Shown: positions 55,461 to 63,524 of the stretch, piece after piece
Layout: each line of letters begins with the position of its first letter
How positions within the stretch are numbered: position 1 is the first letter of the stretch
NCBI RefSeq assembly: GCF_003952385.1
Contig: NZ_CP034444.1
Coordinates: forward strand, 4,154,001-4,218,000
Length of the DNA: 64,000 nucleotides
Origin: Mesorhizobium sp. M1D.F.Ca.ET.043.01.1.1
GTDB taxonomy: Bacteria; Pseudomonadota; Alphaproteobacteria; Rhizobiales; Rhizobiaceae
Direction: 5' to 3'
Program-made: the position numbers and the translations under genes
Notes under the pieces: model-generated
Told to the model about the DNA's origin: nothing
What the model saw: only the letters and a program-made list of their open reading frames with translations
Database searches by the model: none

Positions 55461-55489
55461 AGCGCGGCGCGAGCCGCGCTTTCTTTTTG
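55461..55489 (+). terminator. Intrinsic terminator after mmsA
   Basis: AGCGCGGC and GCCGCGCT form a perfect 8-bp stem with loop GCGA, followed by TTCTTTTT. Clear rho-independent terminator placed after the duplicated gene end. The rest of 55334-55687 holds no gene. Confidence 0.88.
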
Positions 55490-55687
55490 GTTGCGCCGCA
55501 ACTTCAGGTACATGATTTTCGAAATGGCGCGTTGGGAGAGCATCCGCACATTCTAATAATTCAACTGCTCTGTGATGGAACCAACAGACCATCATCCGCC
55601 TTAGGCTGTATTCCTGCCATCATGTGCAGGCCAATCAAACAGCGCCGGTGGCAGCCGGGGTTCTCGTCTGGCGCGAGGAGGTGTCGG

Positions 55688-55990
55688 ATGACACGATTTC
55701 TTATGGCGGCGATTATCCTTGCGGCGGCTGCGATTTACGGCATCGCGCAGGCCAATGCGGCCGCGCAATGCGCGCCACGCTCCGACGTCGTCAAGGCGCT
55801 CGGCGACAAGTTCCACGAAAGCGTAGCCGGGCGCGGGCTGATCAATCCCAATGTCGTGCTCGAGATTTTCGTCTCCGACCAGGGCAGCTGGACCGTCCTT
55901 GCCTCCGACACCAAAGGGCAAAGCTGCATCCTGTCCGTCGGCGAGGGCTGGGACAGTCCTACGATCGCGGCAGCCATGCCAGGTGCCTGA
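55688..55990 (+). CDS. Small exported protein, paralogue A
   Basis: 100 residues with a signal peptide (MTRFLMAAIILAAAAIYGIA, cleavage likely after ANA). AGGAGG lies 8 bp before the ATG. The mature part has two cysteines, one near its start (QCAPRSD) and one in KGQSCIL, and the motif EIFVSDQGSWTVLASDTKGQ. It is paralogous to the protein at 56235. No known family or function is recognised; the cysteines suggest a periplasmic disulfide. Confidence 0.8.
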   Translation: MTRFLMAAIILAAAAIYGIAQANAAAQCAPRSDVVKALGDKFHESVAGRGLINPNVVLEIFVSDQGSWTVLASDTKGQSCILSVGEGWDSPTIAAAMPGA

Positions 55991-56234
55991 ACGCTCGCTG
56001 CCGGGCGCCCGCACGGTCGGGTTGCGGTGGCCAGGCGCTCTCCACTGCGCCTGCTTGTTTACGGGGCGGGGGCTCACCATATCGAATCCAGGGAGTCATA
56101 GTCTCCCTGCGACAGACCGGAAACCAGAAGGAGTGACGTGATGAAGACGTCGAATCCGGCCTGGAACGTTCCGGCACACTGAGGCGGCCGCATGTGCCTC
56201 CCTTGCCGGAATGCGAAGGCGAAGGAGGTGCCCT

Positions 56235-56552
56235 ATGGCACGCATATTTTCGTTTCGATGGATCAAGCTGGCGGTCGTCGGCGCCATGGTGGCGTTGCCG
56301 GCACTGTCTGCGCGGGCGCAAGTCATCTGCGGCGGCCATGACTATCTGGTCTCGAGACTGGCAGAGGCGTTCGAGGAGAAGCGGCTCGGCTATGGCGTGG
56401 CCGGAGAAGCCGCCATCTTCGAAGTGTTCGTCTCGGCCAAAGGGACCTGGACCATCCTGATGACCGACGTCAAGGGCCAGGCCTGCATCCTGGCGGCCGG
56501 TGACGGATGGGAAGACACGCTGGCCACCGCGGTCCGGCAGCCGGGCGGCTGA
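56235..56552 (+). CDS. Small exported protein, paralogue B
   Basis: 105 residues from the ATG at 56235 (MARIFSFRWIKLAVVG), which has AAGGAGG just upstream. The signal peptide ends near SARAQ. The mature part aligns with paralogue A along its length: first Cys in QVICGGHDYL, EVFVSAKGTWTILMTDVKGQ, ACIL, and GDGWEDT at the end. Genes A and B are 244 bp apart in the same direction. The sequence between them has no gene. Confidence 0.78.
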   Translation: MARIFSFRWIKLAVVGAMVALPALSARAQVICGGHDYLVSRLAEAFEEKRLGYGVAGEAAIFEVFVSAKGTWTILMTDVKGQACILAAGDGWEDTLATAVRQPGG

Positions 56553-56603
56553 ATTGCGCAAATAGCCAACCGGAGCGGTTCGGCGAAGGCCGGACCGCTC
56601 CGC

Positions 56604-57308
56604 TCAGCGCGTCGCCGCCATCTCGGCGTGGCCGCGCAGCAGCGCCATCAGCTTCTTGGCGTCCTTGGCGGCGGACTCCTCGTCGCCGTCGAGGATCGAG
56701 CGGATCAGCGCGACATGGTGCTCGGCCGATTCGGCCAGGCCGGTGTCGGCCTTGTAGCGGAACCAGAAGCGACGGCTGTGCGTCTGCAGGGGCGCCGCCA
56801 CGCGCGCCGCGAACGGATTGTCGGCGGCGATCGCCAGCGCTTCGTCGAGCTGCTTGTCGGCTTGGATGAAGGCAAGTACGTTGCCCGAGATCACCGCCTT
56901 CTGCATGGCGAGCGCCGCCTCGTGGAACAGGTCGGCCGCCTCGCGGGTGACGAAGCGGGCGGCGGAGCGGGCAAGCACGACCTCGACGCCGCGCCTGGCG
57001 TCGATGACGCGCAGCCAGTCGCCGGCGTGAAGCGGCGCGACCGCGATGCCCGCGCGGGGTCTTATGTCGAGAAGCCCTTCCCAGGCGAGCCTTTGGATCG
57101 CCTCGCGCACGGGCGTGCGCCCGAGGCCCAGCCGCTCGATCAGCGCGCCCTCGGTGACGAAGCTCGAAGGCGCCAGCTCGAGCGTGACGATCATGTGCTC
57201 CAGCGCTCGATAGGCCTTGGTCGCCGCAGGCTCGAAGGTCGCGTTCGTCTCAACGGATATCAGCGGGGATATCAATGGCGGGCTCCTGATATATTTTTCA
57301 TATATCAT
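56604..57308 (-). CDS. GntR-family regulator of the hydroxyproline-type cluster (FCD type)
   Basis: 234 residues. The winged helix is in FVTEGALIERLGLGRTPVRE with AIQRLAWEGLLDI, and a helical FCD effector domain follows (ADLFHEAALAMQKAV, SAEHHVALIRSILDGDEE). Divergent from the lyase gene with 68 bp between starts. The only usable start (ATG 57308) lies in an operator palindrome. It probably represses the catabolic genes until the substrate is present. Confidence 0.88.
   Translation of the reverse strand: MIYEKYIRSPPLISPLISVETNATFEPAATKAYRALEHMIVTLELAPSSFVTEGALIERLGLGRTPVREAIQRLAWEGLLDIRPRAGIAVAPLHAGDWLRVIDARRGVEVVLARSAARFVTREAADLFHEAALAMQKAVISGNVLAFIQADKQLDEALAIAADNPFAARVAAPLQTHSRRFWFRYKADTGLAESAEHHVALIRSILDGDEESAAKDAKKLMALLRGHAEMAATR
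57287..57307. promoter_or_regulatory. Operator palindrome at the GntR gene start
   Basis: TGATATAT and ATATATCA are perfect inverted arms around a 5-bp spacer. It covers the first codons of the GntR gene. The same TGATATATCA core is found at 57352, so this is likely the regulator's own binding site. Confidence 0.65.
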
Positions 57309-57321
57309 AACGGATTCAGCG

Positions 57322-57350
57322 TTGACAGACCAGTTCTTGATAGATATATG
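57322..57350 (+). promoter_or_regulatory. Sigma-70 promoter of the hydroxyproline-type operon
   Basis: TTGACA at 57322-57327, a 17-bp spacer and TATATG at 57345-57350 make a near-consensus promoter. The operator at 57352 lies just after the -10, so a bound repressor would block initiation. A GAGGAG ribosome binding site follows before the ATG at 57377. Confidence 0.75.
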
Positions 57351-57351
57351 C

Positions 57352-57363
57352 CTGATATATCAG
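57352..57363. promoter_or_regulatory. Operator palindrome downstream of the -10
   Basis: CTGATATATCAG is a perfect 12-bp palindrome directly after the -10 element of the promoter. It shares the TGATATATCA core with the site at 57287. Confidence 0.7.
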
Positions 57364-57376
57364 AGGAGAGATCGCC

Positions 57377-58312
57377 ATGTGGGCCGGAGTTTTTCCAGCA
57401 GTCACGACCAAATTCACCGCCGACGACCGCCTCGACCACGCCGAGATGGAGCGCTGCTATGGCTTGCAGATGGAGGCCGGCTGCGACGGCATCATCGTCT
57501 GCGGTTCGCTCGGCGAGGGGCCGATGCTGTCGCCTGACGAGAAGATCGAGGTGCTGAAGACGGCGCAGAAGGTCGCCGCGGGCAAGCCGGTGCTTTTGAC
57601 CGTCAATGAGCCCGGCACGCGCGAGGCGGCGAGCATCGCGCGCCGCGCCGCCAGGGAAGGCGCCAACGGCCTGATGGTGGTGCCGAGCCCGATCTACCAC
57701 ACCGACCGCCAAGAGACGGTGGCAGCGCTGCGCGCCGTCGCCGAAGCCGGCGACCTGCCGGTCATGATCTACTCCAACCGGCTCGCCTATCGCGTCGATG
57801 TCACCGTCGACCTGATGGAGGAACTGGCGTCGGACAAGCGTTTCGTCGCCATCAAGGAATCGTCCGACGACATCCGCCGCTCGACCGAGATCATTAACCG
57901 CCTTGGCGACCGTTACGATCTCTTCACCGGCGTCGACAACCTCGCCTTCGAGGCGCTCTCGGTCGGCGCCATCGGCTGGGTGGCCGGCCTGGTCACCGCC
58001 TTCCCGCGCGAGACGGTCGCCATCTACCAACTGATGAAGCAAGGCCGCCGCGAGGAGGCGCTGGCAATCTACCGCTGGTTCCGGCCGCTGCTCGACCTCG
58101 ATGTCTCGACCTATCTGGTCCAAAACATCAAGCTTGCCGAAGTGCTGGCGATCGATACCAATGACCGCGTTCGCATGCCGCGCCAGCCGCTGTCGGGCGA
58201 ACGCCGCAAGGCGGTGGAGAAGATCGTCCGGGATGCGCTGGCGGTGCGGCCGAAGCTGCCGGCGTTCCAGAATACTCCACGACCGGCGGAGAAGATGGTG
58301 GCGGCCGAATAA
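57377..58312 (+). CDS. hypD: DHDPS-family lyase, probable pyrroline-4-hydroxy-2-carboxylate deaminase
   Basis: 311 residues of the DapA/NAL aldolase superfamily. Seen: GIIVCGSLGEGPMLSPDEK near the N-terminus, the Schiff-base Lys in FVAIKESSDD, and Tyr in PVMIYSNRLAYR. In the hydroxyproline pathway of Sinorhizobium this family member (HypD) turns pyrroline-4-hydroxy-2-carboxylate into 2-oxoglutarate semialdehyde. The neighbouring dehydrogenase and epimerase support that call over dihydrodipicolinate synthase. It is the first gene after the promoter. Confidence 0.82.
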   Translation: MWAGVFPAVTTKFTADDRLDHAEMERCYGLQMEAGCDGIIVCGSLGEGPMLSPDEKIEVLKTAQKVAAGKPVLLTVNEPGTREAASIARRAAREGANGLMVVPSPIYHTDRQETVAALRAVAEAGDLPVMIYSNRLAYRVDVTVDLMEELASDKRFVAIKESSDDIRRSTEIINRLGDRYDLFTGVDNLAFEALSVGAIGWVAGLVTAFPRETVAIYQLMKQGRREEALAIYRWFRPLLDLDVSTYLVQNIKLAEVLAIDTNDRVRMPRQPLSGERRKAVEKIVRDALAVRPKLPAFQNTPRPAEKMVAAE

Positions 58313-58326
58313 GGGGCAGCACTGAC

Positions 58327-59637
58327 GTGCAAGGAAATTCCAGATCCCCGGGAATGGGGCGCCGCCCCGCCCCCGAGGCTTCTTCTCCCCGTGAGCGGGG
58401 AGAAGAAGAGGACGTCGCCATCATCGGCGGCGGTATCATCGGTATCTGCGCCGCCGCCTTGCTCGCCGAGGCCGGGCGCAGCGTCGCCGTTTTCGACCGC
58501 ACCGGCATCTGCGAGGAGACGAGCTCCGGCAACGCCGCCGCCTTCGCCTTCTCCGACGTGCTGCCGCTGGCGCATAAGGGGATGATCAGGCAGTTGCCGA
58601 AATGGCTCGCCGATCCGCTTGGGCCCTTGGCCATTCCGCCAGCCTATCTGCCCAAGCTCCTGCCCTGGCTGATCCGCTTCTGGCGCGCGGGCGCCGCTAG
58701 GCACTACGAGGCGAGCCTCGCGGCGCAGGCCGGCATGATGAAGCTCGCCGAAGCCGAATGGATGGGCCTGCTCGACCGCTCCGGCACCAGGCCGATGCTG
58801 CGCGAGGACGGCTCGCTGGAACTCTACGAAAGCGAGGCCGAGTTCCGCGCCGCGCTTCCCGGCTGGGCGGCGCGCGAGCGCTTCGGCATCGGCTTCCGCC
58901 ATGTCGAGGGCGAGGAGATGGCCGGCTTGCAGCCGGGCCTCGCGCCGCGCTTCGTCAAGGGCACCTTCGTGCCGAGCTGGAAGACGGTCGCTGATCCGAA
59001 GCTGCTCGGCAAGGCGGTCTTTGCCTATGCGCAGACGCTCGGCGCCCGTTTCGAGCCCGCGCGGGTCGAGCGCATCGCGGCCGGAACGGACGGCGCCACG
59101 ATCGTGCTTGCCGACGGCACGGCCCAAAAGGCGAAGCAACTCGTCATCGCGGCCGGCGCGCGGTCGCATCTCCTGGCCAAAGACCTCGGCGACCGCATCC
59201 CGCTCGAGACCGAGCGCGGCTACAACACGACGCTGCCGGTGTCGGCCTTCGACGTGAAGCGGCAGTTGATCTTTTCCGGGCACGGCTTCGTCATCACGCC
59301 GCTGGAAACGGGCCTGCGCGTCGGCGGCGCCGTCGAGCTCGGCGGCATCGAGCGGCCCCCGAATTTCCAGCGCTCGAAGGCGATGCTGGAAAAGGCCAGG
59401 CGCTTCCTGCCGGGGCTCGATCCGTCGGGCGGCCGCGAGTGGATGGGTTTTCGCCCCTCGCTGCCGGATTCGCTGCCGGTCATCGGTCGGGCTCGGACGC
59501 CGAACGTCTTCTACGCTTTCGGCCACGGCCATCTCGGCCTGACCCAGGCGGCGGCGACCGGCCGCTTGATCCGTGATCTCGTTCTCGGGCAGACTCCGCC
59601 GCTCGATCTCAACCCTTTCCGTCCGCAACGGTTCTGA
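58327..59637 (+). CDS. hypO: FAD-dependent cis-4-hydroxy-D-proline dehydrogenase (probable)
   Basis: 436 residues from GTG 58327, with AGGGGC about 11 bp upstream. The DAO-type FAD motif DVAIIGGGIIGICAAALLAE begins only at residue 29; the preceding residues (SRSPGMGRRPAPEASSPRE) are low in complexity and come partly from a palindromic repeat. The C-terminal FAD contact GHGHLGLTQAAATGR is present. It would oxidise the D-imino acid made by the epimerase. A different D-amino acid substrate remains possible. Confidence 0.83.
   Translation: MQGNSRSPGMGRRPAPEASSPRERGEEEDVAIIGGGIIGICAAALLAEAGRSVAVFDRTGICEETSSGNAAAFAFSDVLPLAHKGMIRQLPKWLADPLGPLAIPPAYLPKLLPWLIRFWRAGAARHYEASLAAQAGMMKLAEAEWMGLLDRSGTRPMLREDGSLELYESEAEFRAALPGWAARERFGIGFRHVEGEEMAGLQPGLAPRFVKGTFVPSWKTVADPKLLGKAVFAYAQTLGARFEPARVERIAAGTDGATIVLADGTAQKAKQLVIAAGARSHLLAKDLGDRIPLETERGYNTTLPVSAFDVKRQLIFSGHGFVITPLETGLRVGGAVELGGIERPPNFQRSKAMLEKARRFLPGLDPSGGREWMGFRPSLPDSLPVIGRARTPNVFYAFGHGHLGLTQAAATGRLIRDLVLGQTPPLDLNPFRPQRF
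58379..58408. repeat. Palindromic repeat inside the hypO 5' coding region
   Basis: CTTCTTCTCCCCG (58379-58391) and CGGGGAGAAGAAG (58396-58408) are perfect complements around TGAG. The core resembles the CTTCTCCCC/GGGGAGAAG ends of the large palindrome at 39128. It lies in frame and encodes part of the unusual N-terminus of HypO. Confidence 0.85.
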
Positions 59638-59652
59638 AAGTCTTTTCGTTTT

Positions 59653-59727
59653 GACGCAATTCCGGACGGAACGTTACGGCGAAGGCGCCGAACTTAATCG
59701 CTTCACACTTTTGCTGAAATTGCTCTA
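59653..59727. repeat. Dispersed rhizobial intergenic palindrome, copy 2
   Basis: Read on the minus strand it begins TAGAGCAATTTCAGCAAAAG and ends CCGTCCGGAATTGCGTC, matching the element at 37095-37143 at both ends, with extra bases in the middle. It fills most of the 99-bp gap between hypO and the epimerase gene. Confidence 0.78.
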
Positions 59728-59736
59728 GGAAGCATC

Positions 59737-60738
59737 ATGGCCAAGAAATCCTTCTTCTGCATCGACGGCCACACCTGCGGCAATCCGGTGCGGCTGGTCG
59801 CCGGCGGCGGGCCGCTGCTTGAGGGCTCCACGATGATGGAGCGGCGCGCGCATTTCCTCGCCGAGTACGACTGGATCCGCACCAGCCTGATGTTCGAGCC
59901 GCGCGGCCACGACGTGATGTCGGGCTCGATCCTCTATCCGCCGACGCGCGAGGACTGCGATATCGCGATCCTGTTCATCGAGACCTCGGGCTGCCTGCCG
60001 ATGTGCGGCCACGGCACGATCGGCACGGTGACTTTTGCGATCGAGCATGGGCTGGTGAAACCGAAGACCCCGGGCGTGCTGAGACTCGACACGCCGGCCG
60101 GCCTGGTCGTCGCCGAATACAAACAGGTCGGCGACTATGTCGAGGAAGTGCGCATCACCAACGTGCCGTCCTTCCTCTATGCAGAAGGGCTGACGGTGGA
60201 GTGCCCGGTGCTCGGCGAGATCGGCGTCGACGTCGCCTATGGCGGCAATTTCTACGCCATCGTCGAGCCGCAAAAGAACTATCGCGACATGGCCGACCAT
60301 TCGGCCGGCGACCTCATCGCCTGGAGTCCGGTGGTGCGCCAGCGCCTCAACGAGAAATACTCATTCGTGCACCCGGAGAACCCCGGCATCAATCGGCTGT
60401 CGCACATGCTGTGGACCGGCAAGCCGAAAGATGCCGAGGCCGATGCGCGCAACGCCGTCTTCTACGGCGACAAGGCGATCGACCGCAGCCCTTGCGGCAC
60501 CGGCACCTCGGCGCGCATGGCGCAGCTCCACGCCAAGGGCAAACTGAAAGCGGGCGACAGCTTCGTCCATGAATCGATCATCGGCTCGCTGTTCAAGGGC
60601 AGGGTCGAAAAGGAGGTCAGCGTGGCCGGCACGCCGGCTATCATCCCCTCGATCGGCGGCTGGGCGCGCATGACCGGATTGAACACCATCTTCATCGACG
60701 ACCGCGATCCGTTCGCGCATGGCTTCATCGTCACCTGA
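59737..60738 (+). CDS. hypRE: 4-hydroxyproline 2-epimerase (proline racemase family)
   Basis: Interconverts trans-4-hydroxy-L-proline and cis-4-hydroxy-D-proline. 333 residues. Both catalytic cysteines are present: CLPMCGHGTIG and DRSPCGTGTSARMAQ. Two active cysteines separate it from the Cys/Thr dehydratase group of the family. The ATG follows GGAAGCATC. With hypD, hypO and the GntR gene it forms the core of a hydroxyproline breakdown route; the last dehydrogenase (HypH) and a transporter are not obvious here. Confidence 0.9.
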   Translation: MAKKSFFCIDGHTCGNPVRLVAGGGPLLEGSTMMERRAHFLAEYDWIRTSLMFEPRGHDVMSGSILYPPTREDCDIAILFIETSGCLPMCGHGTIGTVTFAIEHGLVKPKTPGVLRLDTPAGLVVAEYKQVGDYVEEVRITNVPSFLYAEGLTVECPVLGEIGVDVAYGGNFYAIVEPQKNYRDMADHSAGDLIAWSPVVRQRLNEKYSFVHPENPGINRLSHMLWTGKPKDAEADARNAVFYGDKAIDRSPCGTGTSARMAQLHAKGKLKAGDSFVHESIIGSLFKGRVEKEVSVAGTPAIIPSIGGWARMTGLNTIFIDDRDPFAHGFIVT

Positions 60739-60756
60739 TCGCTCCCGATCGAGGCG

Positions 60757-61644
60757 TCAGACCGCTTCGTCGTCCGTCGAAACCTGACTGCGGAACCAAT
60801 CGGCAAAGGTGATTTCGGCGGCCGAGGGCTGCGCCGACATGGTGAGATAGTAGCCTTTGTCCTTGTCGGTCGCGATGTCGGAGACGACAACGAGATCGCC
60901 GCGTCGCAACTCCTCGCGGAAAACCTCGATCGGGCAAAGGGCGACGCCGTGGCCGGCGATGACGGCGGTCGCCAATATGTTGAAATCCGCAAAGACAGGC
61001 CCGTTGCCGACATCGGCTCCGGCCATGCCGGCTTGCGAGAACCACTCGCGCCAGCCCTGCCGCGTCTCATCATGCAAAAGGTCCACCGCGGCCATGTCCG
61101 CCGGCGTGCCAAACCGGCCTTTGCGGGCCAGGTAATGCGGGCTGCAGGCGGGCTGGCTGACACGGGAAAAGAGCTTCAGGCTGGTGGCCCTCGGAGACGG
61201 ATCCGCGCCGAGCGTGATCAGGATGTCATTGTCGTCGTCCTCGAGCCGGTCCTCGGCTTTCGCATAGGCGACGCGGATCGCAATCTCGGGGTGGCGGGCG
61301 GTAAAGTCCGGCAGGCGTGGTACCAGCCAGCGACTGGCAATGGATGGAATGCAGCCCACCGAAATCGACGCGACAACCGCGTTCCTGCGGATACGCCGGC
61401 AGGCAGCCGCGAGGTCGGAGAGCGCCGCGTTCGCCGAGGCCTGGAGAGCCAGTCCGGCGTCGGTCAGGCGGACCTTGCGGGCATCCCTGTGGAACAAGGG
61501 CACGCCGAGCCACTCTTCGAGTCGCCTGATCTGATGGCTGATCGCTGGATGGGTAACGTGCAGCTCCTCGCCGGCGGCTGAGAAGCTGAGATGGCGCGCG
61601 GCGGCTTCGAAGGCGCGAATGGCATTCAGCGGCAAATAGTCCAT
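60757..61644 (-). CDS. LysR-family transcription regulator (GcvA-like)
   Basis: 295 residues. HTH in LPLNAIRAFEAAARHLSFSA and HVTHPAISHQIRRLEEWLG, then a substrate-binding domain. The N-terminal pattern is that of the GcvA/AmpR subgroup. It converges on the epimerase gene and is divergent from the ectoine-synthase-like gene 165 bp away, the likely target. Confidence 0.92.
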   Translation of the reverse strand: MDYLPLNAIRAFEAAARHLSFSAAGEELHVTHPAISHQIRRLEEWLGVPLFHRDARKVRLTDAGLALQASANAALSDLAAACRRIRRNAVVASISVGCIPSIASRWLVPRLPDFTARHPEIAIRVAYAKAEDRLEDDDNDILITLGADPSPRATSLKLFSRVSQPACSPHYLARKGRFGTPADMAAVDLLHDETRQGWREWFSQAGMAGADVGNGPVFADFNILATAVIAGHGVALCPIEVFREELRRGDLVVVSDIATDKDKGYYLTMSAQPSAAEITFADWFRSQVSTDDEAV

Positions 61645-61809
61645 CTGTAAATTTTTCTAATGCGTTGGGCGAAAATCGGTCATTTGAACTTCCCGGCCGC
61701 TTACGACATTTCCTCACCCGGTTCCGAAAACGTAACGCATCGAACCCGCAAAAACCACATCAATCCGAGAGACTGTCGCTCTCGCTGCAACTCACAAGAA
61801 AGAGATGCC

Positions 61810-62196
61810 ATGTTCACCAGACAATTGGCCGATGTAGAAAAAACTGACTTCTTCGTCGATTGGGGCAACGGCACGAGCCACCGGTTGCTCACCCAGCGGG
61901 ACGGCATGGGGTTCACAGTCTGTCATACGGTCGTGCGTGCCGGCAGCGAGTCGCGGCTTCAGTACCGGCGGCACCTGGAGGCCTGCTACTGCATTTCCGG
62001 CAGCGGCGAAGTCGAGGATATGTCGGGCGCGGTCCATCGGATCGAATCCGGCACGATCTACGTTCTCGATGCCCATGACGATCACTATCTGCGTGCCGAT
62101 GCGGCCGGCGACATGGTGCTGGTCAGCGTCTTCAATCCGCCACTCCACGGCACAGAACGGCATACTCTCAGCGGCGAAGGAAGCTCTGCTTACTGA
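61810..62196 (+). CDS. Ectoine-synthase-like protein (EctC family), orphan
   Basis: 128 residues, the normal EctC length, starting [15 protein letters not shown]. Cupin-fold motifs match Ect[17 protein letters not shown], the iron-site region [32 protein letters not shown] and [14 protein letters not shown]. EctC closes N-acetyl-diaminobutyrate to ectoine, but no ectA or ectB gene lies nearby. It may use an imported precursor, or a related substrate. Start chosen at the ATG after AAGAAAGAGATGCC. Confidence 0.85.
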   Translation: MFTRQLADVEKTDFFVDWGNGTSHRLLTQRDGMGFTVCHTVVRAGSESRLQYRRHLEACYCISGSGEVEDMSGAVHRIESGTIYVLDAHDDHYLRADAAGDMVLVSVFNPPLHGTERHTLSGEGSSAY

Positions 62197-62616
62197 AACT
62201 TCGGGCCGGGTGAAGCGCTTCATTGGCGAGGCGAACATTCGCGGCGTCGCCTCGCCGTCACATGACCGTCACACTGAGCAGAATCCTGACCCGGCGGAAT
62301 GTGTGGGACGGCAAAATCGAGCGCTCCCGTTGACGCAAGGAATCTTCTCATCAACTTATTTTGACGGCGATTTCTTCGAAACGGCGCGCATCATACGGCT
62401 GAATCGTCAAAGACATTGCGTTGTGCCAATGATAGGGTCCGCGATAGTCCAGGGGTCGGGTGCGAAAAAACGGGCAATCGGGTGGCGTGCGTCCAAACCA
62501 CGCTCGGCGATTGAAAAATCACGTTGCAATCCGGGCTCGAAACTTTACGACTAGGGGAAATACGAACAAGGAGTGCGACCGGGGAACGGGCGACATTCCA
62601 GGGGAGCCGCATAAAT
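62197..62616 (+). other. Intergenic region between the ectC-like gene and livH
   Basis: About 420 bp without a gene. A 10-bp stem, GGCGAGGCGA (62225-62234) and TCGCCTCGCC (62247-62256), lies soon after the ectC-like stop and may end its transcript, though no T-run follows. A weak promoter candidate, TTGACG at 62330 with ACTTAT about 18 bp on, could serve livH. Confidence 0.5.
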
Positions 62617-63519
62617 ATGCAGTACTTCGTCCAGCAGCTTATCAACGGGCTGACGCTGGGATCTATCTACGGGCTGATCGCGATCGGCTACACGATGGTC
62701 TACGGCATCATCGGCATGATCAATTTCGCCCATGGCGACATTTTCATGGTCGGCGCCTTCACGGCCCTCATCGTCTTCCTCATCCTCGGCGCGATGTTCT
62801 ACTCGGTGCCGGTGGTGGTGGCGCTCCTGATCATGATGATCGTGGGCATGCTGCTCACCAGCCTATACAACTGGACGATCGAGAAGGTGGCCTACCGGCC
62901 GTTGCGCGGCTCGTTCCGGCTGGCGCCGCTGATCACCGCAATCGGCATGTCGATCGCGCTGTCCAACTTCGTGCAGGTCACGCAAGGGCCGCGCAACAAG
63001 CCGATCCCGCCGCTGGTCAGCCAAGTCTACACCATCGACGGCATCAGCGTCTCGCTGAAGCAGATCATCATCGTCTTGGTCACCGCCGTGCTGCTGGCGA
63101 TCTTCTGGTACCTCGTCAACAGGACGGCGCTGGGGCGGGCGCAGCGCGCCTGCGAGCAGGACCGCAAGATGGCGGCGCTGCTTGGCGTCGACGTCGACCG
63201 CACTATCTCCATCACCTTCATCATGGGCGCAGCACTTGCCGCTGTCGCGGGCACGCTGTTCCTGATGTATTATGGTGTGGTGGTGTTTTCGGACGGCTTC
63301 GTGCCGGGTGTGAAGGCGTTTACCGCGGCGGTGCTCGGCGGCATCGGCTCGCTGCCGGGCGCGGTGCTCGGCGGGCTCCTGATCGGCTTCATCGAGAGCA
63401 TGTGGTCGGCCTATTTCTCGATCGACTACAAGGACGTCGCAGCCTTCTCGATCCTGGCGATCGTGCTCATCTTCCTGCCCTCCGGCATCCTGGGCCGGCC
63501 TGAAGTCGAAAAGGTCTGA
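62617..63519 (+). CDS. livH: Branched-chain amino acid ABC transporter permease LivH
   Basis: 300 residues with about eight membrane segments. Seen: LINGLTLGSIYGLIAIGYTM, INFAHGDIFMVGAF, and AAVLGGIGSLPGAVLGGLLI, typical of LivH. It forms the import channel for branched-chain amino acids or related substrates. livM starts 5 bp after the stop. The upstream frame is open but the ATG at 62617 gives the family N-terminus. Confidence 0.95.
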   Translation: MQYFVQQLINGLTLGSIYGLIAIGYTMVYGIIGMINFAHGDIFMVGAFTALIVFLILGAMFYSVPVVVALLIMMIVGMLLTSLYNWTIEKVAYRPLRGSFRLAPLITAIGMSIALSNFVQVTQGPRNKPIPPLVSQVYTIDGISVSLKQIIIVLVTAVLLAIFWYLVNRTALGRAQRACEQDRKMAALLGVDVDRTISITFIMGAALAAVAGTLFLMYYGVVVFSDGFVPGVKAFTAAVLGGIGSLPGAVLGGLLIGFIESMWSAYFSIDYKDVAAFSILAIVLIFLPSGILGRPEVEKV

Positions 63520-63524
63520 TCCTC

